Shown in pieces: positions 1 to 5,193 of a DNA stretch of 5,503 bases. The notes under the pieces were generated by a model. The model was not told the origin of the DNA. It saw only the letters and a list, made by a program, of their open reading frames with translations, and ran no database searches. The translations under genes were made by a program, and so were the position numbers. The stretch covers positions 1-5,503 of the forward strand of contig DATDRS010000247.1 of NCBI GenBank assembly GCA_035291605.1, written 5' to 3'. Numbering within the stretch: the first letter of the stretch is position 1; each line of letters opens with the position of its first letter. Origin of the DNA: DATDRS01 sp035291605 (lineage in GTDB: Bacteria > Chloroflexota > Anaerolineae > Anaerolineales > UBA6663).

Positions 1-1
1 A

Positions 2-367
2 GGCTGGCACGCCAGCGAACTGGAGACCTCGCAGATGCTGGCGCACGACGTGGTCGAGGGGACGGACTACGTGCGGATGGATCGGGCGGAGAAGACGCTC
101 GCCCACATCCCGGCATTCCTGCCGCGCTCGTTTGCCAAGAAAGACGGGATGCCCGACGTGGAGTTCGAGGGCTACAAGTACTTCCACTTCCCGATGGATC
201 ATCACGAGTTCATCGAGTCCGGCACCATCGGCAACCCGCTGCGAGCCACGGCGGCGAAAGGCGAAGAGGCGCTCCGGCGCTATGCCGACCACGTCGCCAA
301 AGGCGTGCTGGAGTTGATGAAAGTCCCGGTGGAAGTTCACGATCGGGAGTTCGTGAATCGGGTGTGA
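2..367 (+). CDS. Creatininase-family amidohydrolase, C-terminal part (5' end outside window)
   Basis: The frame is open from base 2, giving 121 visible residues before TGA at 365-367. An internal ATG at 35 is not a credible start, because the family signature WHASELETSQML begins before it. The HAxExETS pattern is typical of the second half of creatininase-family (PF02633) proteins, metal-dependent cytosolic hydrolases of cyclic or linear amides (creatinine amidohydrolase and relatives, including MftE). Such proteins usually run about 240-270 residues, so roughly the first half, with the N-terminal metal ligands and the NGHGGN-like motif, lies upstream. The later segment GTIGNPLRATAAKGEEAL matches the family's usual C-terminal 'G..G.P..At.ekG...' region before a final helix. 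The next gene follows after 12 bases, so the two are probably co-transcribed. The exact substrate is unknown; creatinine itself is only one possibility in a diverse family. Confidence 0.85.
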   Translation, partial: GWHASELETSQMLAHDVVEGTDYVRMDRAEKTLAHIPAFLPRSFAKKDGMPDVEFEGYKYFHFPMDHHEFIESGTIGNPLRATAAKGEEALRRYADHVAKGVLELMKVPVEVHDREFVNRV

Positions 368-379
368 AGGTCTATCGCC

Positions 380-1045
380 ATGCGCCTTGTTGACCTCACG
401 GTTCCCATCGGGCCGGGCACGCTCTCGCCGCCCTCCGTGAACCTGCAGCTCAAGATCACGCCGCGCTTTCGCGGGCCGGGATACTGGCGCGCGTCAAGCG
501 TCGAGATGGTGCTGCACACCGGCTCGCACGTGGATTTCTCGGCGCACGTCCGCGCCGACGGCGAAACGGCGTATGACGTTCCGCTCGAAAAGTTTTCGGG
601 CGAGGCGCTTGTGGTGAACGTCGGCCCGTGCGCGCCGAGTCACGGGATCAGCGTCGCCGATCTGGAGAAGAGCGCGCCGGAGATTCGCCCCGGCGACATC
701 GTCCTGGTGCGCACGGACTGGACCGACCGCATGTGGGGCCAGTTCCCCGAGTATTACCTGACCTCGCCGTACTGCGCGCCCGAAGCAGCGCGGTGGCTCG
801 TCGCCCGGAAACCGAAGGCGATTGGGTTCGACTGTTTCAGCGAATACAGCGCCCGCCTGCCGGATTTCACCTCGGAGGACTTTGTGATTCACAAGATCAT
901 CCTCGAGGCGGGTGTGTACTACTTTCAACAAATGACCAACCTGGGCGCGCTGCCAACCGACCGGCGCTTCACGTTCTTCGCACCCTGCCTCAGGATGCGG
1001 GAGGCCGAAGGTTCGCCGGCGCGCTTTTTCGCATTGCTGGATTGA
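380..1045 (+). CDS. Cyclase-family metal-dependent hydrolase (kynurenine formamidase / isatin hydrolase-like)
   Basis: This 221-residue protein has the size and layout of the cyclase family (PF04199), cytosolic metal-dependent hydrolases that cleave amide or cyclic-amide bonds. It opens with the usual MRLVDLTVPIGPG strand. The metal-binding motif HTGSHVDFSAH at residues 46-56 fits the family HxGTHxDxPxH, giving ligands H46, H50 and D52 and catalytic H56. The second half has the conserved IGFD (148-151) and a histidine, H171, which in kynurenine formamidase is followed 12 residues later by a metal-ligand glutamate. Here that position is Q183 (FQQMTNL), which may point to an isatin-hydrolase-like site. 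ATG 380 is chosen because GAAGG at 366-370, overlapping the upstream stop codon, lies 9 bases before it, which suggests translational coupling with the creatininase gene. No signal peptide is seen. The family is confident; the substrate is not. Confidence 0.88.
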   Translation: MRLVDLTVPIGPGTLSPPSVNLQLKITPRFRGPGYWRASSVEMVLHTGSHVDFSAHVRADGETAYDVPLEKFSGEALVVNVGPCAPSHGISVADLEKSAPEIRPGDIVLVRTDWTDRMWGQFPEYYLTSPYCAPEAARWLVARKPKAIGFDCFSEYSARLPDFTSEDFVIHKIILEAGVYYFQQMTNLGALPTDRRFTFFAPCLRMREAEGSPARFFALLD

Positions 1046-1140
1046 CCCCACCCCACCCCGACTCGTTCAGAGCCACCCCTTCCTCCTCTCCAGCGGTCCG
1101 GGCGACGGAGAGGGAGAAGGGGTTGGGGTAGGGGGTGAGG
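1046..1140. repeat. Intergenic C-rich/G-rich imperfect inverted repeat with G-quadruplex motif
   Basis: The element fills the gap between the cyclase stop codon and the ribosome binding site of the FAD subunit. Bases 1075-1091 pair with 1107-1123 in a 17-position stem containing one mismatch (1083/1115) and one G-T pair; the inner GTC/GAC (1096-1098/1104-1106) can extend it. Outside the stem the left arm is CCCCACCCCACCCC (1046-1059) and the right arm has GGGG-TT-GGGG-TA-GGGGG (1119-1135). Its look matches dispersed hairpin repeats I associate with high-GC genomes, but only one copy lies in this window, so repeat status is inferred. There is no T-tract, so it is not a standard intrinsic terminator. 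It may slow or stabilise transcripts, separating the hydrolase pair from the hydroxylase genes. Confidence 0.65.
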
Positions 1141-1143
1141 CCC

Positions 1144-1148
1144 GGAGG
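1144..1148 (+). promoter_or_regulatory. Ribosome binding site deciding the FAD-subunit start
   Basis: GGAGG lies 7 bases before GTG 1156, the same spacing used by the next four genes. The frame also has a GTG at 1135, but that codon lies inside the G-rich repeat arm and would add MRPGGTS, which does not resemble the family N terminus. Confidence 0.8.
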
Positions 1149-1155
1149 AACAAGC

Positions 1156-1989
1156 GTGGCGACGGAAAACATTTTTTCGCCGGACTCGCTCGAGGCCGCG
1201 CTCGGCCTCGCAGACCAGTACGGCACCGACCTGCTCGTCATCGCCGGCGGGACGATGGCGATGCATCTGATCAACGACGGGTTTATCTCGCCGAAGGTCG
1301 TCATGACCCTGCACCGCGCGCGGTTGAACGCGGTGCGGGCCGTCAACGGCCACGTCGAAATCGGCGCGACGACGACGTTGACGCGCGTGGCGCAGATGAG
1401 CGAAGCGCCTCTGCTGGCGGAGGCCGCGCGCCACGTCGGCGGGTGGGCGATTCGGAACATGGCGACGCTGGCCGGGAACTTGTTCGTGCCGCCCCCGGCG
1501 GGCGACGCCGCCGTGGCGCTCCTCGCGCTCGACGCGGAAGTGATCGCCGCGCGCAAAGGGGGCCTCCGCAGGATCCCGCTCGATCAATTCTTTACCGGCC
1601 TCATGGAAACCGCGCTCGCGCCGGGTGAACTCGTGACGCAGATTGACGTGCCGCGACCGCGCGGCCAGACCGCGTTTCTCAAGTTCGGGCGGCGGCAGGC
1701 GAACGCGCCCGCCGTCGTCACGGTGGCGGCGCGGGTCGCGCGTGACGAGGCCGGGGTTTGCACCGAGGCGCGGATCGCGCTGGGCGCGGCGGGCGACTAT
1801 CCCCTGCGCGCGAAGCAAGCCGAGGCCGCGCTCCAGGGCCGCAGGCTCGACCCCCAATCCATCGCGGACGCAGCGGAAGCGGCGATGAAAGAGGCGCAGC
1901 CGTTCAACGACGCCCTCGCCTCCGCCTGGTATCGCCGCAAGATGGCGGGGGTGTACGTGCGCCGCGCGCTGGAGAAGATAGGAGACTGA
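1156..1989 (+). CDS. Molybdenum hydroxylase FAD-binding subunit (CoxM/XdhB/NdhF type)
   Basis: From GTG 1156 the protein is 277 residues, a normal length for the medium subunit of three-component molybdenum hydroxylases. It carries the FAD_binding_5 domain (about residues 3-165) with AGGT at 30-33 and the second FAD contact ATLAGNL at 103-109, followed by PPPAGDAAVALLALDAEV (112-129), close to the family's 'ASPAGD..P.LLALDA'. The C-terminal CO_deh_flav_C domain covers about 170-275 and includes ARIALGAAGDYPLRA. It takes electrons from the [2Fe-2S] subunit and delivers them to an external acceptor such as NAD(P)+ or a quinone; which one is not visible. The second motif has TLAGN where many members have TIGGN, a tolerated variation. 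It is the first gene of the hydroxylase set; the next start comes two bases after its stop, and that gene's ribosome binding site is inside this coding sequence. Confidence 0.92.
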   Translation: MATENIFSPDSLEAALGLADQYGTDLLVIAGGTMAMHLINDGFISPKVVMTLHRARLNAVRAVNGHVEIGATTTLTRVAQMSEAPLLAEAARHVGGWAIRNMATLAGNLFVPPPAGDAAVALLALDAEVIAARKGGLRRIPLDQFFTGLMETALAPGELVTQIDVPRPRGQTAFLKFGRRQANAPAVVTVAARVARDEAGVCTEARIALGAAGDYPLRAKQAEAALQGRRLDPQSIADAAEAAMKEAQPFNDALASAWYRRKMAGVYVRRALEKIGD

Positions 1990-1991
1990 AG

Positions 1992-2465
1992 ATGGTGACG
2001 GTATCCTTCAAACTGAACGGCAGACCCGTGGCCGCCGTCGCCGGGCCAGTGGAATCGCTGCGCGACCTGCTGCGCGAGAAACTGCAAGTGCACGCGGTCA
2101 AAGCCGGCTGCGGCCAGGGCGGGTGCGGCAGTTGCACGGTACTGCTCAACGGCGAGCCGATTGTGTCGTGTTTGACCCCGGCGGTCGTCGCGGACGGGCA
2201 GGAGGTCACGACGCTCGAAGGCATCGGCACGCCTGCCAAACTGCACCCCCTGCAAGAAGCCTTCTACGACAACTTCGCCGCGCAGTGCGGCTATTGCACC
2301 TCGGGCATGATCACGGTCGCCAAGGCGCTGCTCGACCGCAACCCGCACCCCGCGCGCGAGGAAATTGTGGAGGCGTTGTCGGGCAACGTGTGCCGCTGCA
2401 CCGGCTACGTGCCCATCATCGCCGCGATTCAGGCGGCGGCGGCAAAGATGGACGGGAGGGGCTGA
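1992..2465 (+). CDS. Molybdenum hydroxylase [2Fe-2S] iron-sulfur subunit (CoxS/NdhS type)
   Basis: This 157-residue small subunit contains both family clusters. The N-terminal ferredoxin-like domain has C40, C45, C48 (in GCGQGGCGSC) and C60, the plant-type [2Fe-2S] site. The C-terminal helical domain has C99, C102 (QCGYC), C134 and C136 (CRC), the second cluster next to the molybdopterin. All eight cysteines are present, so the electron relay from Mo to FAD should be intact. Start ATG 1992 gives the standard N terminus MVTVSFKLNGRPV and has GGAG at 1981-1984 seven bases before it; the same frame is open further upstream, but that extension would run across the FAD-subunit gene and lacks family resemblance. 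The protein is cytosolic with no signal peptide. The next gene starts one base after its stop. Confidence 0.96.
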   Translation: MVTVSFKLNGRPVAAVAGPVESLRDLLREKLQVHAVKAGCGQGGCGSCTVLLNGEPIVSCLTPAVVADGQEVTTLEGIGTPAKLHPLQEAFYDNFAAQCGYCTSGMITVAKALLDRNPHPAREEIVEALSGNVCRCTGYVPIIAAIQAAAAKMDGRG

Positions 2466-2466
2466 G

Positions 2467-3807
2467 ATGAAGCCATTGGGCATTGTCGGCCAATCTGTTA
2501 AACGGCGGGACGGCATCGGCCACGTCACCGGCCAGACGCAGTACGTGGACGACGTGTCGTACCCGAACATGCTCTGGCTGAAGATGGTGCGCAGCCCGGT
2601 GGCGCGCGGCCAGATTCGCAAACTCGACGTCTCCAAAGCCGAGGCCTATCCCGGCGTGGCGGCCGTCGTCACGTGGAAAGACGTGCCGAACAACTGGTAC
2701 ACCATCCTGTGCCTGATCGGCGTGGAGCCGAACGACGAGCCGGTGCTGGCCCACGAGGAAGTGATGTGGCAGGGCGAGCCGCTTTGCGCGATCGTCGCCG
2801 AGACCGAGGAGATCGCGCGCGAAGCGATGGGGCTGGTCGAACTGGAGATTGAAGAGCAGGCGCCAGTCCTCGATGTATTCGAGGCCATCAAGCCCGGCGC
2901 GCCGGTCATCAAAAAATGGGGGACGAACACCTTCACGTACGAGAATGGCGCTCCCATGCGGCGCGTCCGGTTCGGCGATGTGGACAAGGGGTTCGCCGAG
3001 GCGGATTACATCATCGAAGGGACGTACCGGATTACGCCCTACGAGCACGTGCCGCTGGAGACGCAGACCTGCGTGGTCAAGCCGGAGCCAGACGGGCGCT
3101 TGACGATCCACACCAACACGCAGGCGCTGTACTTCACGATGGACAACACGGCCATTATTCTGCAAGTCCCGAGCAACCGCCTCCACATGATCGGCGGCAC
3201 GGTGGGCGGCGGGTTCGGGGGCAAGGTGGATGTGGTCATCGAGCCGGTCACGACCATCGCCGCGATGAAGACGGGCCGCCCGGTGAAATGGCGCTGGACG
3301 CGCACGGAGGAATTTCAGGTCTCGTCCACCTCCGGCGCGTGGCACATGGAATACAAAGACGGCGTGATGAAAGACGGGCGTATCGTCGCGCGCAAAGTAC
3401 GCTCGCTGCACGACGCCGGGGCCTATCACCGCCATTCGCCTTACGGCGTGACCAAGCATTCGGCGAATCTTCCCGGCCCCTACTACATCCCGAACGTCTG
3501 GGTAGATGCCTACTGCGTCTACACCAACCGCCAGCCCGCCTCGGCGCTGCGCGGCTTCGGCGTTACCCCGGCCTCGTACGCGGTGGAAGTGCAGATGGAC
3601 AAGATCGCGCGCACCCTCGGCATGGACCCGTGGGAAATCCGCTTCGTCAACGCCTATCGCAACGGGCAGATGAGAGCCATCCGCAAAGAAGTGCAGGACG
3701 CGACGCTAATCGAGACCCTGCAGGCCGCCGCGAAACTGGTGGGCCATCCGCTGGCCGAGAAGTTCCTGGCGATGCACTCGAACGATTGGAAAGGAGCGCA
3801 GCCATGA
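2467..3807 (+). CDS. Molybdenum hydroxylase molybdopterin subunit, N-terminal half (NdhL-like split subunit)
   Basis: The 446-residue protein covers only the first part of the usual ~750-800-residue xanthine dehydrogenase-type molybdopterin subunit. Residues about 17-132 form the a/b hammerhead domain (VTGQTQYVDDV, MVRSP, WQGEPLCAIVAET). Residues about 155-400 form the first molybdopterin-binding domain with YEHVPLET (192-199), GGGFGGK (247-253) and RGFG (362-365), whose arginine is an active-site residue in characterised relatives. The catalytic glutamate and the GQG motif are absent here and are supplied by the next gene. ATG 2467 has a strong GGAGG (2455-2459) seven bases ahead. It ends at TGA 3805-3807, overlapping the next ATG. 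The end falls in the linker after the '..NDWKG' segment that precedes the second molybdopterin domain in fused relatives, so this looks like a clean domain split. The substrate is unknown; nicotinate-like N-heterocycles are one candidate. Confidence 0.92.
   Translation: MKPLGIVGQSVKRRDGIGHVTGQTQYVDDVSYPNMLWLKMVRSPVARGQIRKLDVSKAEAYPGVAAVVTWKDVPNNWYTILCLIGVEPNDEPVLAHEEVMWQGEPLCAIVAETEEIAREAMGLVELEIEEQAPVLDVFEAIKPGAPVIKKWGTNTFTYENGAPMRRVRFGDVDKGFAEADYIIEGTYRITPYEHVPLETQTCVVKPEPDGRLTIHTNTQALYFTMDNTAIILQVPSNRLHMIGGTVGGGFGGKVDVVIEPVTTIAAMKTGRPVKWRWTRTEEFQVSSTSGAWHMEYKDGVMKDGRIVARKVRSLHDAGAYHRHSPYGVTKHSANLPGPYYIPNVWVDAYCVYTNRQPASALRGFGVTPASYAVEVQMDKIARTLGMDPWEIRFVNAYRNGQMRAIRKEVQDATLIETLQAAAKLVGHPLAEKFLAMHSNDWKGAQP
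3791..3796 (+). promoter_or_regulatory. Ribosome binding site for the split C-terminal molybdopterin subunit
   Basis: AAGGAG lies inside the end of the upstream coding sequence, seven bases before ATG 3804. It supports independent translation of the second half, coupled through the ATGA stop/start overlap at 3804-3807, rather than a frameshifted single gene. Confidence 0.85.
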
Positions 3808-4805
3808 CGAAAAAACGTGGGCGCGGGATTGCGGCGCTCCACTATCCGACCGGCATGAACCTGGGCGGCGACCCGACGCAGGCGCTGATTTACGCGCAGC
3901 CGACGGGCGGCTTCGTCGTCAAACTGGCGAGCACCGATCTAGGGCAAGGGTTGAAGACCGTGATCGCGCAAATCGCCGCCGAGACGCTAGGCGTGCCGCT
4001 GGATTACATCGTGGTGGATACGGGCGACACGGATACCGCGCCTCACTGCATGGGCACATTTGCCAGCCGCGCCACGCATCGCGTGGGCAACGCCGTGATC
4101 ATGGCGGCGAATGAAGCCAAAAAGGCCTTGCTCGAAGTGGCCGGGGAGGAATTGGAAGCCTCGCCCGACGACCTGGTCGTCTCCGACGCCGAGGTCTACG
4201 TGCGCGGTTCGCCCCAGCGCAAGAAGTCCGTGTTCGACGTCGCGCTCGCCGCGCACTTCAAGTACGGCAAGACCATTTCGGGCCGCGGCATATTCTTGAA
4301 ACAGAAAAGCCCGATTGACCCTGAGACCGGCGCGTGCGATCCCGATTCGACGGCGGCGCACGTCACCACCGTCGCCGAGGTCGAGGTGGACACCGAGACC
4401 GGCGAAGTGAAAGTCTTGAAACTGTCGAGCGCGTACGAGGTGGGGCGGCAGGTCAACCCGAAGATGGTCGAGGGGCAAATCGTCGGCGGCGCGGTGATGG
4501 GAATGGGCGTGGCGCTGATGGAGGCGTGCTTCCCCGCCTATCCCGCGCTCGACCCGCATCCGGGATCGTTTGACGAGTATATGCTGGCGGGCGCGGCGGA
4601 CGTGCCGGAAATCGAGTCCGTCGTCCTGGAATATCCATCCGTGGATGGCCCTTACGGTGTGAAGGGCGTCGGCGAAATGACGGCCAACTCGCCGCTGCCG
4701 GCGATCGTCAACGCGATCTACGACGCGGTGGGGGTGTGGATCACCGAACTGCCCGTGACGCCGGAGAAGGTGTTGCGGGCGCTGGAGGAGAAGGGAGCGG
4801 CCTGA
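3804..4805 (+). CDS. Molybdenum hydroxylase molybdopterin subunit, C-terminal half (NdhM-like split subunit)
   Basis: This 333-residue protein is the second molybdopterin-binding domain (MoCoBD_2) of the xanthine dehydrogenase family, encoded separately. It begins with the RGRGIAALHYPTGM segment that follows the linker in fused enzymes. It contains TDLGQG (44-49), DTGDTDTAP (72-80), GTFASRATHRVGNAV (84-98), VEGQIVGGAVMGMG (222-235) and GVKGVGE (285-291). E291 corresponds to the catalytic base of the family (the glutamate of KGVGE), so the assembled enzyme should be active. The AYxCSFR loop of form I CO dehydrogenase is missing, which excludes that activity. The end, ITELPVTPEKVLRAL, is the normal C terminus. 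It must pair with the upstream 446-residue half to bind the cofactor. Its TGA overlaps the next ATG (TGATG, 4803-4807). GVWI (310-313) replaces the common GVRI. Confidence 0.93.
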   Translation: MTKKRGRGIAALHYPTGMNLGGDPTQALIYAQPTGGFVVKLASTDLGQGLKTVIAQIAAETLGVPLDYIVVDTGDTDTAPHCMGTFASRATHRVGNAVIMAANEAKKALLEVAGEELEASPDDLVVSDAEVYVRGSPQRKKSVFDVALAAHFKYGKTISGRGIFLKQKSPIDPETGACDPDSTAAHVTTVAEVEVDTETGEVKVLKLSSAYEVGRQVNPKMVEGQIVGGAVMGMGVALMEACFPAYPALDPHPGSFDEYMLAGAADVPEIESVVLEYPSVDGPYGVKGVGEMTANSPLPAIVNAIYDAVGVWITELPVTPEKVLRALEEKGAA

Positions 4806-5113
4806 TGTTGAAAATCCTGTCACTACTCAAGCGCAAAGAAGGCATGCGCCGCGAAGAATTCTACAGCTGGGCGAAGAACGAGCATCCCCAGTTGGCGAAG
4901 ATGCTGACCAACATTCGCGGCTACCGCATGAACGTGGCGCGGTTGGACGAACCGGAAGCGGCTTTCGACGCCATCTCGGAAATGTGGTTCGACGACGCGG
5001 CGGCGTTCGACGCGGCCTTCGCGACGCCGCACGGCCAGAAGGTGCGCGAGGACGCGATGGGGCACGCCTCGCAGCGTATTCACATCCGCGTCGAAGAAAT
5101 AGTGTTGGTGTAA
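4805..5113 (+). CDS. EthD-family small dimeric alpha/beta-barrel protein
   Basis: This 102-residue protein matches the EthD family (PF07110) in length and pattern: a first strand MLKILSLLKRKEGM, a helix EEFYSWAKNEHPQLAKML (18-35) with the common 'H.pl' histidine (H27), a strand at 38-45, then ISEMWFDDAAAFDAAF (57-72) and a closing RIHIRVEEIVLV strand (91-102). Family members are ferredoxin-like folds that dimerise. Some act as lactone isomerases, decarboxylases or accessory proteins in degradation pathways, and many have no assigned role. ATG 4805 shares its A with the preceding TGA and has AAGGGAG at 4791-4797 ahead of it, so it is probably translationally coupled to the hydroxylase and may act on its product. 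No membrane segment or signal peptide is seen. Family assignment is good; function is unknown. Confidence 0.85.
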   Translation: MLKILSLLKRKEGMRREEFYSWAKNEHPQLAKMLTNIRGYRMNVARLDEPEAAFDAISEMWFDDAAAFDAAFATPHGQKVREDAMGHASQRIHIRVEEIVLV

Positions 5114-5138
5114 GGCCGCTGCGACCACTTGTGAGACA

Positions 5139-5158
5139 CGCGCGCGAACGCGCGCTTT
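5139..5158 (+). terminator. Weak candidate hairpin terminator between EthD gene and isomerase gene
   Basis: GCGCGC (5140-5145) pairs with GCGCGC (5150-5155) around a four-base GAAC loop, followed directly by only three T residues (5156-5158); a further T5 run is at 5175-5179. The stem is short but pure G/C. It could end the hydroxylase transcript, or be a chance feature of alternating CG sequence. The rest of the 80-base gap (5114-5193) shows no convincing promoter. Confidence 0.25.
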
Positions 5159-5180
5159 GACCTGATCTCAATCCTTTTTC

Positions 5181-5187
5181 AAGGAGG
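5181..5187 (+). promoter_or_regulatory. Ribosome binding site for the sugar isomerase-like gene
   Basis: AAGGAGG is a near-perfect Shine-Dalgarno site six bases before ATG 5194. It fixes the start of the last gene, which is cut by the window end. Confidence 0.85.
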
Positions 5188-5193
5188 CTTCAC

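Noticed and set aside
3034..3066. Tyr (Y192) where bovine xanthine dehydrogenase has the active-site Gln of GGQEHFYLE.
   Set aside because: Other active family members, such as aldehyde oxidoreductases, also lack Gln at this place as I recall, so it is not clearly unusual.
2416..3459. Long antisense open frames (also 925-1857, 1797-2636 and 3987-4823 on the minus strand).
   Set aside because: They are shadows of high-GC coding sequence: no family motifs, arginine/histidine-rich low-sense translations, and full overlap with well-supported + strand genes.
3810..3815. Run of six A bases near the split as a slippage or assembly-error site.
   Set aside because: The run lies after the TGA that ends the first half, so an indel there could not restore a single reading frame.
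3805..3858. TGA at 3805-3807 as selenocysteine or readthrough codon joining the two molybdopterin halves in one frame.
   Set aside because: Reading on in the same frame gives an unrelated basic stretch and reaches another TGA at 3856-3858. The homologous second domain is in a different frame with its own ATG and ribosome binding site.
4635..4648. CCATCC-GT-GGATGG palindrome inside the C-terminal molybdopterin subunit gene.
   Set aside because: Short, within conserved coding sequence (residues near YPSVDGPYG), and expected by chance in a window this size.
1156..4805. Form I carbon monoxide dehydrogenase (CoxMSL).
   Set aside because: The gene order FAD, FeS, Mo is the same as coxMSL, but the AYxCSFR active-site loop is missing and the molybdopterin subunit is split, so only the wider hydroxylase family is supported.
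5157..5185. TTGACC at 5157-5162 as a -35 promoter element for the isomerase-like gene.
   Set aside because: At a normal 16-18 base spacing the -10 region would fall on the AAGGAGG ribosome binding site and has no TATAAT-like sequence.
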